From: Methanospirillum stamsii | GTDB lineage: Archaea > Halobacteriota > Methanomicrobia > Methanomicrobiales > Methanospirillaceae | NCBI RefSeq assembly: GCF_046244385.1 | Contig: NZ_CP176366.1 | Span: 930,001-994,000, forward strand | Length of the DNA stretch: 64,000 nt | Direction: 5' to 3' | Part shown: piece after piece, positions 48,858 to 56,918 of the stretch | Layout: each line of letters opens with the position of its first letter | Numbering within the stretch: the first letter of the stretch is position 1 | Program-made: the position numbers and the translations under genes | The notes under the pieces: generated by a model | Database searches by the model: none | The model's input: the letters and a program-made list of their open reading frames with translations, nothing else | What the model was told of the DNA's origin: nothing

Positions 48858-50540
48858 TTATCGATGATGCCTGCGATACAGAAGAATTAAGAATATTATC
48901 ACCGCTGCAAGAGCTATCATCTGCATTACCCCGGAGAAATCCCTGCCGGCAGTATCCTCAACCTTTGAATATCCGCCTTTTCCGGACCAGTCAGACAGGA
49001 ATACTGATGCAAAGTAAGAAGCCACCTCCTTATTCCGGATAATAACCCCGGCTTCACGGTTAAAACAGGCGGAATTTTCATTCCAGTTCATGCTTGAGAT
49101 CAGAACCTGGTCATCAGCGATTACTCCCTTGGTATGGACCTTTAATAACCCGGTTTTTTCCGGATAGAGCACCCGGGCCTCAAGAGTGATATTTTCACGG
49201 GCAGCAAGAGTCTGCAGCGTAGTCACCATCTCATCATTGTCATTGTCATCCTCGATGTTGTAATAATACCCGTCAAGGAGAATCCTGACATCCGCTCCTC
49301 TTCTGGCAGCACCTATCGCCGCAGAAAGAAACGGATTTGAACCATTTCCCGGATATTCAGTAATATAGGCCTGCTCAATCCACACCCTCCGACTGCTGTT
49401 GTTGATAACATCAGCAATCAGATGACTGGTATCCGGAGAAAAGACCGGCATTACATCCGCTCCTGAAAAGGAGAGAGGATGAAACACCGGTTGATACCTG
49501 TCTGTTACCGACTCTTCAAAGGCCCCAGGCCGGCCACTGGCTGGAACTACTCCAGGGCCGTCACTGTCATCCTTGAAAACCCGCGTAAAGGAGGCAGCAA
49601 GGTCAGGAGATTCAAGGAGCACACCCCACCCCCGGTTTCCGGTATAACCTGCTTTTGGGAAAGAGTGTTCCTTAAAATTTTCAGTTGTCAGAAACACTCT
49701 CAGGTCATCAGCAACCAGGTACTTTGCATGATTATACCGATACGGTGCATGATCCTCTCTGTCTCCTTCCATAACGAGAACCTGTGCACCTGCCCGGATG
49801 AGATCGTATATAACAGGAAATTCCTCGGCAGGGATACCTCCAACCGGACCACCCTCAAGGAGAACAATGACTGATACACCCCTTTTTTGCGCATCACATA
49901 AGAGTCCTGCAAATCCCGGGTCAGTGAATTCATAGACATTCAGAAGAACTGATGTATTCGCCTGCCTGATGACATCTTCCAGAACTGCTCTTGAACAGTC
50001 AGGTGAGACAAACGAAATACCTGATACATCCAGAAAGGTTTCTGGTTCAAGCCGACTCCCCCCGGCCATCAGGATGCGTTCATCCCACAATCCTTTACAG
50101 GATTTGAAATGAATCTGTCCTTTCCTTGAGGGAAAGGTTCCGGGCCAGGAGACTGAATCATGCACCACCCCATTCTTCGTGAGAGTCAGTTCATCTTTTT
50201 TATTGGACAACTGGAATTTTCCAGAGAGGGCTGCCTGTGGGACTAAAGGTGTCCCATCAAGGATCTCAAAATCCGGGTACTGTCCCCAGACCTTTTCATA
50301 AGCCTCTGCATTTCGCGCTATGGTACAGGTCCGGGAACCAGGCAGAGGAGTTAGGATGATAGTTCCTTCACCATCGGATATGGTAACCTGTCCTGGCTCC
50401 TCTTCCCACCCGATAGTGACATACTCGTCTTCATCCCCGTCTACCCAGGTATCCGGATACACTTCCAGGAAATAGGGAACAGAAGAACAGGGAGAGATGA
50501 AAAAAACAAACAGTATGAGGAACATCAGGGAGAGCCGCAT
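48858..50540 (-). CDS. Exported phospholipase D-family protein with lamin-tail-like N-terminus and C-terminal anchor
   Basis: A 560-residue protein. The signal peptide (MRLSLMFLILFVFFISPCSS) is followed by an LTD/lamin-tail-like beta domain (about 25-130: PYFLEVYPDTWVDGDEDEYV, LSNKKDELTLTKNGVVHDSV). Two HKD motifs follow, HAKYLVADD and HTKGVIADD with NWNENSA after the second. A C-terminal hydrophobic segment (MIALAAVIIFLILLYRRHHR) anchors it. PLD enzymes cleave phosphodiesters in lipids or DNA; LTD domains often occur on secreted nucleases. It is head to head with the mfnE-like gene. Confidence 0.83.
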   Translation of the reverse strand: MRLSLMFLILFVFFISPCSSVPYFLEVYPDTWVDGDEDEYVTIGWEEEPGQVTISDGEGTIILTPLPGSRTCTIARNAEAYEKVWGQYPDFEILDGTPLVPQAALSGKFQLSNKKDELTLTKNGVVHDSVSWPGTFPSRKGQIHFKSCKGLWDERILMAGGSRLEPETFLDVSGISFVSPDCSRAVLEDVIRQANTSVLLNVYEFTDPGFAGLLCDAQKRGVSVIVLLEGGPVGGIPAEEFPVIYDLIRAGAQVLVMEGDREDHAPYRYNHAKYLVADDLRVFLTTENFKEHSFPKAGYTGNRGWGVLLESPDLAASFTRVFKDDSDGPGVVPASGRPGAFEESVTDRYQPVFHPLSFSGADVMPVFSPDTSHLIADVINNSSRRVWIEQAYITEYPGNGSNPFLSAAIGAARRGADVRILLDGYYYNIEDDNDNDEMVTTLQTLAARENITLEARVLYPEKTGLLKVHTKGVIADDQVLISSMNWNENSACFNREAGVIIRNKEVASYFASVFLSDWSGKGGYSKVEDTAGRDFSGVMQMIALAAVIIFLILLYRRHHR

Positions 50541-50586
50541 GGGGAACAGGGTTTATCGGTCATGGATACATGAAAGTACTGAATTG

Positions 50587-51180
50587 ATGCGTAAGGGCCA
50601 GGCTGTGGTAATCAAGATAGGGGGAAGCCTGATTGAACATGGGCCGGAAATCATCAGGACGATACGTGATTCTGACAGGAAAGTCCTTATCATTCCCGGG
50701 GGCGGGATTTTTGCAGACACAGTAAGGCAGACGAATGTTTCAGATACTGCAGCGCATTTCATGTCAATTGCAGCCATGGACCAGTACGGATGGTTACTTT
50801 CGACCTCAGGAATTCCAGTAACCACAAAACCCAGTATAAACAGGACTCAAATTCTTCTTCCCTATATACACCTTATGAAAACTGATCCGCTCCCTCATTC
50901 GTGGGACATTACTTCAGATACCATCAGTGCATACTATGCAAATCTTCTCTCTTCTCCCCTTATCATCCTGAAATCAATCGATTACATCAGGACAGGAGAC
51001 AATCCGGTCAGCAGACTCACAGAAGGGATGGTGACCTGCGACCTTGATCCCGCATTTATCCCCTATATCTTTTCTTATGGAATATCCGGGCAGATTATAC
51101 GGGGATCTGACATCATGAGACTGGCCCGTCTTCTGGATGGTGATAAGGTACCAGGGACCAGCTTTGGCAGTACCATTTAA
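50587..51180 (+). CDS. mfnE: Amino-acid-kinase family protein, MfnE-like (methanofuran biosynthesis)
   Basis: A 197-residue kinase beginning MRKGQAVVIKIGGSLIEHGP, with the amino-acid-kinase Gly loop IPGGGIFADTVRQ and a Lys-Ile-Gly-Gly start as in MfnE. MfnE phosphorylates 5-(aminomethyl)-3-furanmethanol phosphate on the methanofuran route. The frame also opens at an ATG at 50539, which overlaps the start codon of the divergent PLD gene. I prefer the internal ATG because MfnE proteins begin near KIGGSL. MfnE is likely but not certain. Confidence 0.78.
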   Translation: MRKGQAVVIKIGGSLIEHGPEIIRTIRDSDRKVLIIPGGGIFADTVRQTNVSDTAAHFMSIAAMDQYGWLLSTSGIPVTTKPSINRTQILLPYIHLMKTDPLPHSWDITSDTISAYYANLLSSPLIILKSIDYIRTGDNPVSRLTEGMVTCDLDPAFIPYIFSYGISGQIIRGSDIMRLARLLDGDKVPGTSFGSTI

Positions 51181-51226
51181 GGTGATGATGAACAAACCAG
51201 ATAAGCAGCTTTTTGGAAGTCTGAAT

Positions 51227-51388
51227 ATGAGTGGAACAACCTGCACATCATGTAATGGCCCAATGGCAGAAGAGGGCTCAGTAGAGTTCGGCTGCCCGGC
51301 ATGCGGGGCCAGAATCCGCCGGTGCTACCGGTGCAGAGAACAGAGCGTTGAATATGTATGCCCCACCTGTGGCCTCCGGGGACCCTGA
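51227..51388 (+). CDS. Small zinc-ribbon protein
   Basis: A 53-residue protein, start MSGTTCTSCNGPMAEEGSVE. Four CxxC pairs (CTSC, CPAC, CYRC, CPTC) make two zinc knuckles, as in the widespread archaeal small zinc-finger proteins. It lies 46 bases after the mfnE-like gene and four bases before aEF-1beta. Pairing with the aEF-1beta gene recurs in archaea and hints at a role in translation, but that is inference. The upstream in-frame extension overlaps mfnE. Confidence 0.82.
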   Translation: MSGTTCTSCNGPMAEEGSVEFGCPACGARIRRCYRCREQSVEYVCPTCGLRGP

Positions 51389-51392
51389 GACG

Positions 51393-51650
51393 ATGGGAGA
51401 CGTAGCGCTTATTATAAAAGTGATGCCGGAATCTCCTGAGATCAACAGGGAAGGAATAATTGCCTCCATCAAAGAAAAATTCCCCCGTGTTCAGGATATC
51501 AGGGAAGAGCCCATCGGCTTTGGACTTGTTGCATTAAAGGTCGCGCTGGTCGTTCCTGATGCAGAAGGACAAACTGAAGTCATAGAAGAGACGCTCAACT
51601 CCATTGAGGGTGTTGAACGTGCAGAAATCGTTGAATCAACTCTTGTGTAA
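51393..51650 (+). CDS. ef1b: Elongation factor 1-beta (aEF-1beta)
   Basis: The guanine-nucleotide exchange factor for aEF-1alpha, 85 residues. It begins MGDVALIIKVMPESPEINRE and has FPRVQDIREEPIGFGLVALK and the C-terminal EETLNSIEGVERAEIVEST. This is the small archaeal form, a ferredoxin-like fold. The start is four bases after the zinc-ribbon gene; the upstream frame extension reads through that gene and is rejected. Confidence 0.94.
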   Translation: MGDVALIIKVMPESPEINREGIIASIKEKFPRVQDIREEPIGFGLVALKVALVVPDAEGQTEVIEETLNSIEGVERAEIVESTLV

Positions 51651-51687
51651 TTACAAGAATTTTTTGTAAAACGTTCAGGGGATCTTT

Positions 51688-52644
51688 CTATTCTTCCCCG
51701 TTCTCAAGAGCATTAAAGACTTCTTTTGTAATTCTCCGGATCTTTTCGACAGACATCTGGAAATTTCTCACTTCAAGCGGTTCAATTCGTATTGGAACAG
51801 GATATACTCCACTCCGGTTAATCCGTACCGGCACACCGATACACACATCACCGATGTTATGAACTTCCGCTTTGATATATGCTGAAACAGTCAGGATTCG
51901 ATCCTCATTTCCAAGTATTGTCCGGATAAGAGTACCGATTGCTTCACCTGGCCCCCATACCGTTGCACCTTTTGAAGCGATGATGCGCTGACCTGAGCAC
52001 TTCACCTGGGTCATGATCTCATCAATCGGTACACGGGCGAAACTGGGCAGGTTTGATATCTGTATACCTCCAATGGTCGTTGCAGACCAGAGTGGTACCA
52101 TGCTTTCACCATGCTCTCCGATGATACGGGTGTGAACTTCACTGACATGGACTTTAAAGAACGAGGCTATTGCAGATTTGAGTCGCATTGAATCCAGGTG
52201 TGTCCCGATTCCAAAGACTTCATTTGACTTTTTTCCTGAATATTTTAGGGCCACATGAGTCATGATGTCAACCGGATTTGTGATCATGAGCAACAATGAA
52301 TCCGGTGCGATGGTGGCGATTTTTTCAGCGAAATCTTTCACAATTCGTGCATTTTCGAGCGCAAGATCATTTCGCGTCTGATGAGCTTTGCGGGGGACAC
52401 CTGCAGTAAAGATGATTACATCCGATCCTTTCAGATCCTCAATCGAGCAGCTCCAGCTAACGCTGCTGTCTGTCCCGGTCGCAGCAAATGAATCGATGAG
52501 ATCGCGAGCGATACCCTCAAGAATCCCTTCAGAACCCGGTCTGCCATAGAGTTGAACCTCATTCACATACGGGATACGTGAGATTGAGAGTGCTGCATAC
52601 TGGCCTACCTTTCCGGTTGCACCAACAATCGCAACTTTTGCCAT
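51688..52644 (-). CDS. mdh: Malate dehydrogenase (LDH/MDH superfamily)
   Basis: A 318-residue dehydrogenase interconverting oxaloacetate and malate, for the partial reductive TCA branch of methanogens. Motifs: VAIVGATGKVGQYAALSISR (nucleotide binding), FTAGVPRKAHQTRNDL (active-site Arg pair), MITNPVDIMTHVAL and the catalytic-His region IIGEHGESMVPLWSATTIGG. The ATG lies only 15 bases downstream of the 7S RNA end on the same strand, with no evident promoter in the gap. Confidence 0.92.
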   Translation of the reverse strand: MAKVAIVGATGKVGQYAALSISRIPYVNEVQLYGRPGSEGILEGIARDLIDSFAATGTDSSVSWSCSIEDLKGSDVIIFTAGVPRKAHQTRNDLALENARIVKDFAEKIATIAPDSLLLMITNPVDIMTHVALKYSGKKSNEVFGIGTHLDSMRLKSAIASFFKVHVSEVHTRIIGEHGESMVPLWSATTIGGIQISNLPSFARVPIDEIMTQVKCSGQRIIASKGATVWGPGEAIGTLIRTILGNEDRILTVSAYIKAEVHNIGDVCIGVPVRINRSGVYPVPIRIEPLEVRNFQMSVEKIRRITKEVFNALENGEE

Positions 52645-52659
52645 AAAAATCAGAATATT

Positions 52660-52968
52660 AGGGACATGTTATCAGTCGATCGGCCATTTCAGCCTTTTCC
52701 AAGGGTTCCCTTCTCCACCCCGCAACCCTATGGGCGCCGAATGTTCACGGTAAGTCTGCTCCCTTCCGGGCCTGAACCGGTCCCCGCGACAACAGGTCGT
52801 TCCTTCCTCCGAAGGTATGATACCTGGCCATCGACCTCACAGGACAGGGTTTCTACGTCAGAAACACGACAGATACGGGCCGTATGTACCAACCTTCCTC
52901 AAACTTCGCCCCCTGCATACCGACGATTTCAGGTCACAAGTGACGCCGATCCACCCGGGCTAGTCCCC
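52660..52968 (-). ncRNA. ffs: Signal recognition particle 7S RNA
   Basis: On the minus strand the sequence contains the S-domain signature CAGGCCCGGAAGGGAGCAG (helix 8 loops binding SRP54). The archaeal 5' domain is GACTAGCCCGGGTGGATCGG followed by CGTC, with a conserved CTTGTGACCTGAAA turn. The ends pair: GGGGAC at the 5' end (52963-52968) with GTCCCT at the 3' end (52660-52665). The length of about 309 nt suits archaeal 7S RNA. A TATA-like TTTTTAT lies at 52991-52997. End positions are approximate. Confidence 0.95.
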
Positions 52969-52983
52969 ATAATTATGCTGCAG

Positions 52984-54018
52984 CTACGGAATAAAAACTT
53001 CCCCTCCAATCGTTTCATTCCAATAAGAAAGAAATTGATCGTTTTTACGAAATGTATCTTTATCAAACGGATCAAAAACCGTCAGTCTTTTTCCGGAAGG
53101 AAGATCAGAGCCAAGAAATTCATATGATCCATTATAAAGTCGGATATGAATCTTTTCGCCGGTTGCCTCGCAGATGAGGACAGGTTTTCCACCCCATACC
53201 GGGGGACATTTTGAAATATCCTTGAATATACTGATTTGAGAGATTCCAAGTTTAATCTTATTTACCCGGATGCTCTGTATTGCGCTCCAGACAGATGCAT
53301 GCCATACATCGCACATGATTATCTCTGGAACACCAAAAAGAGCGGCAGTAATACCTAGTGTTCCAGGCCCTGCACAGGCATCGATAAACACATCGGGGTG
53401 GAACCTTCGTACCTGTTCTTCTACACCCATAACCTTTGGATCAATGCCTTTTGGAAATTCAATATGCAGATCAGCCTGTTTCTTGATGATAATAACCGGC
53501 CCTTTCCCACACAGAAAAATATCCGCCCTGACGTCACAGCCAAAAAGCAGTCTGCCTTCATGAATGGAGGGTTCACACCCGCATCTTACATCACCCGGAC
53601 CGGGGAATTCATGTGAATGATACACAACTCCAAGAAGTTCAGGGACTTTACGGTATGCAATCTCTGCTGCACTTTCAGAAATCAGATCTGATATCAGGAT
53701 GAGAGATCGGGAGGGAAGTACCGGGGGGCGACGAAGAAAAAGACCCGGACAGATGAGAGGAGTTCCGAGGGCGGATAGAGGTTCAGTCCCTTTGATGACC
53801 CCTTCAGTTTGTAATACCTGATACAGAGAAGCCATAACGTCATCGATAAATCTCCTGTTACACTGGCAGGGACCATTCACTATTTCATCAGGAGAAACGG
53901 GACTTTCTTTCACCCTTATATGAGGATTACAGTGAGGACAGGGAGCAAAAAGAGCTGAAGGCCGACCAAGATCTCCAGGGCAGATGATATGATCCTCACC
54001 ACAACAGGAACATTTCAT
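52984..54018 (-). CDS. Cys-rich, Rossmann-fold (methyltransferase-like) protein of unknown function
   Basis: A 344-residue protein. The N-terminus is rich in Cys/His (MKCSCCGEDHIICPGDLGRP, CPHCNPH, then GPCQC), suggesting zinc binding. The C-terminal half has an SAM-binding-like motif VFIDACAGPGTLGITAALF followed by EIIMCDVWHASVWSAIQS. This resembles RNA or protein methyltransferases, but no catalytic NPPY-type motif is clear. A middle part has RCGCEPSIHEG. It ends 16 bases before the start of the 7S RNA, so the 7S promoter lies within its 3' end. Confidence 0.65.
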   Translation of the reverse strand: MKCSCCGEDHIICPGDLGRPSALFAPCPHCNPHIRVKESPVSPDEIVNGPCQCNRRFIDDVMASLYQVLQTEGVIKGTEPLSALGTPLICPGLFLRRPPVLPSRSLILISDLISESAAEIAYRKVPELLGVVYHSHEFPGPGDVRCGCEPSIHEGRLLFGCDVRADIFLCGKGPVIIIKKQADLHIEFPKGIDPKVMGVEEQVRRFHPDVFIDACAGPGTLGITAALFGVPEIIMCDVWHASVWSAIQSIRVNKIKLGISQISIFKDISKCPPVWGGKPVLICEATGEKIHIRLYNGSYEFLGSDLPSGKRLTVFDPFDKDTFRKNDQFLSYWNETIGGEVFIP

Positions 54019-54058
54019 TGAAGTAACATAATAGCCCGTACAATAAAAATTAAGGTCA

Positions 54059-54131
54059 TGGGCCTGATGCGATTCGAACGCATGACCGCCCGGTTATGAG
54101 CCGGGCGCTCTCACCGCTAAGCTACAGGCCC
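54059..54131 (-). tRNA. tRNA-Met (anticodon CAT), probably elongator
   Basis: On the minus strand: acceptor GGGCCTG/CAGGCCC, D arm GCTTAGCGGTGAGAGC, anticodon stem CCCGG/CCGGG with loop CTCATAA (anticodon CAT), T arm ATGCG-TTCGAAT-CGCAT, discriminator A. The D-arm and anticodon region resemble archaeal elongator tRNA-Met. A CAT tRNA-Ile2 cannot be excluded, since its arms match tRNA-Ile(GAT) at 39279-39352. It is not an initiator tRNA by its acceptor stem. Confidence 0.9.
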
Positions 54132-54141
54132 AAAAAAGGGA

Positions 54142-54214
54142 CGCCGCCAACAGGACTCGAACCTGTGACAAACTGGTTAACAGCCAGTCACTCTACCAAC
54201 TGAGTTATGGCGGC
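54142..54214 (-). tRNA. tRNA-Asn (anticodon GTT)
   Basis: Minus strand: acceptor GCCGCCA/TGGCGGC, anticodon stem ACTGG/CCAGT with loop CTGTTAA (anticodon GTT), T arm ACAGG-TTCGAGT-CCTGT, discriminator G. It lies ten bases upstream of the tRNA-Met gene, so both are probably processed from one precursor. Confidence 0.95.
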
Positions 54215-54280
54215 ACAGATGTGCTCTAATACGTGCGACATTATTCTTAATAAATTTAATGATTACATGAGGACTGGTCA

Positions 54281-54598
54281 TCAGGGTCGTTTCATTCGAT
54301 TTAAAATCTGTATAATCTCCTCAATATCTTCATTCAGGTGAAGAAACATCGCTTCTGCCTTGGGAGTCACCATGGCTCCGGCACTTGAAGCGCGAATGTA
54401 CCCGCTGCTCTCAAGCACCCTGAGAGAATACCTGACCCGATGTTGGGGGACGGTGAGGAGCTCTGATAGTTTAATTATTCCAATCGGCTGGTGACTGGCC
54501 ACAGCACGAAGTACTTCAATATGCCGTGACGCGAGACTGATGTCTTCCTGGATTTTTTCCAGCATCATACTCTCCGTTTCTTCTTCATGCATGGTCAT
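54281..54598 (-). CDS. Small winged-helix transcriptional regulator
   Basis: A 105-residue protein with an N-terminal acidic helix (MTMHEEETESMMLEKIQEDI) and a winged helix (HIEVLRAVASHQPIGIIKLS, VPQHRVRYSLRVLESSGYIR). The C-terminal helix may dimerise (HLNEDIEEIIQILNRM). It overlaps the preceding membrane-protein gene by 14 bases. It probably senses a signal with its membrane partner; that is inference. No enzyme domain is present. Confidence 0.75.
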   Translation of the reverse strand: MTMHEEETESMMLEKIQEDISLASRHIEVLRAVASHQPIGIIKLSELLTVPQHRVRYSLRVLESSGYIRASSAGAMVTPKAEAMFLHLNEDIEEIIQILNRMKRP

Positions 54599-54812
54599 TC
54601 AGCCAGGATTTCGTTTTATAATAGTTCTTTCTGAAGATCACCGTCAGGATAACTGCCAGAATAAGACTGATTACTGCCCCCGGCAACCTGAAAGATTCAG
54701 GAAACAGGAATAAAGCAAGAACTGCGAGTGCGTAAAAGAGAATTACACCGTTCAGAATCACCGTGAGGTGCCAGAATCTCCATTTGAACTGCTCTTTAGA
54801 AGCATCATTCAT
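54585..54812 (-). CDS. Small two-helix membrane protein
   Basis: A 75-residue protein with two transmembrane segments (about 16-33 and 41-60: LTVILNGVILFYALAVLALF and LPGAVISLILAVILTVIF) and a basic start. It is followed by the overlapping regulator gene. I recognise no family. The pair resembles small regulator/membrane modules. Confidence 0.65.
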   Translation of the reverse strand: MNDASKEQFKWRFWHLTVILNGVILFYALAVLALFLFPESFRLPGAVISLILAVILTVIFRKNYYKTKSWLNDHA

Positions 54813-54871
54813 TATTCATACATCTCGTTTTGCGTAAAAGTACTTGTGGTTTCACTTAAAACCTGTATAAG

Positions 54872-56002
54872 ATGGCCAGCCTGGATGACCTGATCACTAG
54901 TTCCGGCGCAACAGCATATTGCCTGCACGCTTCATCGGAGAACGCAGCGATGCGGCACATGAGCCGGTTCGTAACCCATGATCCGGTTACAATTATTAAA
55001 AAAATTAACGAGCCGCCCCTGATGATCGTCCCCCAGATGGAAGCGGAACGGGCGGCCCGCGAATCCCCTGCACAGGTTATTACCCGTCAACAGGCCGGAT
55101 ACCTTGAGATCTTTGAGCATGAAAAAGACCCCTGGAAGATTCAGGCGGAGATGATATCCCGGCTCTCAAAAGGTCCGTACCTGCTTCCCCCGGACTACCC
55201 GGTTGCACTTGCGCGTGCGCTTGAATCCCATGACGCGGTGATCATTGATTCCACGGATCGGCTTTCTGCCCCCCGTGCCATAAAAACACCTGATGAAATT
55301 TCCTGGATAACACGGGCACAACGAGCTGCAGAAGCCGCAATGGAGACTGCAATAAGCCTGATCCGGCATGCGGAGATACGATCCGGGGCGCTCTATCACG
55401 ATGATGCACCCCTTACTTCAGACATGGTCAGGTATGAGATGAATAAGACGATGCTCCGGTATGACTGTACAGCTGATGACACCATCGTTTCCTGTGGACC
55501 GGAAACAGCAATGCCCCATTGCATCGGGGCAGGAACACTGCTGACCCACGAACCCATTGTCATCGATGTCTTTCCCCGCGATAATAAAACAGGATACTAT
55601 GCTGATATGACCAGGACAGTCAGCAGGGGGATGCCTTCAGGAAGAGTTACTGAACTCTATGAAGCAGTGAAAGATGCCCTGCTGTTATCGGAGAGGATGG
55701 TCTGTGCAGGGAAGACCGGAGCTGAGTGCTACCAGGCGGTCAGGGACTATTTTGCCGAACTCGGATTCAGATCAGATACCGAAGGATTCATCCATAGTCT
55801 GGGTCATGGAGTTGGGCTTGAAATCCATGAAGCACCCTCTCTTTCCGGAATCGGAGGAGAACTCTCCAGTGGCAATGTTATCACCCTTGAACCCGGCCTT
55901 TACTACCGGGGGATCGGGGGAGTCAGAATAGAAAACCTTGGAATCGTGGAAAAATCAGGTTTTTCAAGGATAACCGATTATTCCATGGACATGATAGTAT
56001 GA
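54872..56002 (+). CDS. M24-family peptidase, Xaa-Pro aminopeptidase-like
   Basis: A 376-residue protein with a degenerate N-terminal creatinase-like domain (MASLDDLITSSGATAYCLHA). A pita-bread metallopeptidase domain follows, with metal ligands visible in VIDVFPRDNKTGYYADMTRT, SLGHGVGLEIHEAPSL and VITLEPGLYYRGIGGVRIEN. This matches M24B peptidases that cleave X-Pro bonds. It overlaps map by four bases (ATGA), so two M24 enzymes are coupled. Confidence 0.88.
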   Translation: MASLDDLITSSGATAYCLHASSENAAMRHMSRFVTHDPVTIIKKINEPPLMIVPQMEAERAARESPAQVITRQQAGYLEIFEHEKDPWKIQAEMISRLSKGPYLLPPDYPVALARALESHDAVIIDSTDRLSAPRAIKTPDEISWITRAQRAAEAAMETAISLIRHAEIRSGALYHDDAPLTSDMVRYEMNKTMLRYDCTADDTIVSCGPETAMPHCIGAGTLLTHEPIVIDVFPRDNKTGYYADMTRTVSRGMPSGRVTELYEAVKDALLLSERMVCAGKTGAECYQAVRDYFAELGFRSDTEGFIHSLGHGVGLEIHEAPSLSGIGGELSSGNVITLEPGLYYRGIGGVRIENLGIVEKSGFSRITDYSMDMIV

Positions 56003-56874
56003 AAGAAGAGATATTTGACCGGTACATACAGGCAGGAGCAGCAGCAAAAAAGATCCTGACCGCAGGAGCTGACCGGATAAAACCTGATGTCCCGCTTCTT
56101 GAAGTAGGCACATTTGTTGAAGACATGATCATTGAACAGGGATTTCAGATTGCTTTTCCGGCAAACATCTCACTGAACGAAGCAGCAGCCCATGACACCC
56201 CCCGTCCTGACGATACCCGGACATTTACACAGGGGGATATGGTAAAACTTGACATCGGAGTCCATCTTGACGGGTATATAGCCGACACAGCCTGCACGGT
56301 AGACCTCGGTGACCAGCCATTACTCCGTGAAGCCTCTATTGTTGCGCGTGATGCAGCAATTTCTGCAGTAAAACCAGGTGTTGCAATCGGTTCACTTGGA
56401 ACCATCGTAGCACAGGAGATCAAAAGCAGGGGATTTTTGCCGGTTGCTAACCTGACCGGGCACGGGCTTGACCACTACTGCCTCCATAAAGGCCCGAATG
56501 TACCAAATATTCCCGGAACCGGGGGAGCAATCCTTGAAGAGGACATGGTCGTTGCAATAGAGCCTTTTGCTACAACCGGCACAGGATTTGTCCATGATGG
56601 CAAGCGGGAAGAGATATTCGGACAGGTGGTGAACCGCCCGGTCAGGCTTCCTGCGGCACGTAAGATCCTAAAAGAGATTGAAGAGAGAAACGGCCTCCCC
56701 TTTGCCCGCAGACACCTTCATGTGAAGTCGGTAGATCTGGGTCTTGCACGCCTTGTTCACGATGGAATTTTACGGTCATACCCGGTCCTTTGTGATGTTT
56801 CAGGCTCTTATGTTTCGCAGGCGGAACACACGATGATCGTGACCGATGACGGATGTATCATAACCACTGCATGA
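55999..56874 (+). CDS. map: Methionine aminopeptidase (type II)
   Basis: It removes N-terminal Met from nascent proteins with two metal ions. The 291-residue protein has IAFPANISLNEAAAHDTPRP, GDMVKLDIGVHLDGYIADTA (metal Asp pair), NLTGHGLDHYCLHKGPNVPN (metal His) and VAIEPFATTGTGFVHDG (metal Glu). The C-terminal subdomain insert and the ending QAEHTMIVTDDGCIITT are type II features. It follows the M24B gene by overlap. Confidence 0.95.
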   Translation: MKEEIFDRYIQAGAAAKKILTAGADRIKPDVPLLEVGTFVEDMIIEQGFQIAFPANISLNEAAAHDTPRPDDTRTFTQGDMVKLDIGVHLDGYIADTACTVDLGDQPLLREASIVARDAAISAVKPGVAIGSLGTIVAQEIKSRGFLPVANLTGHGLDHYCLHKGPNVPNIPGTGGAILEEDMVVAIEPFATTGTGFVHDGKREEIFGQVVNRPVRLPAARKILKEIEERNGLPFARRHLHVKSVDLGLARLVHDGILRSYPVLCDVSGSYVSQAEHTMIVTDDGCIITTA

Positions 56875-56918
56875 TAGCGATTCTTCTGTGATGAAAACGT
56901 ATTATAAGGATTATCGAA

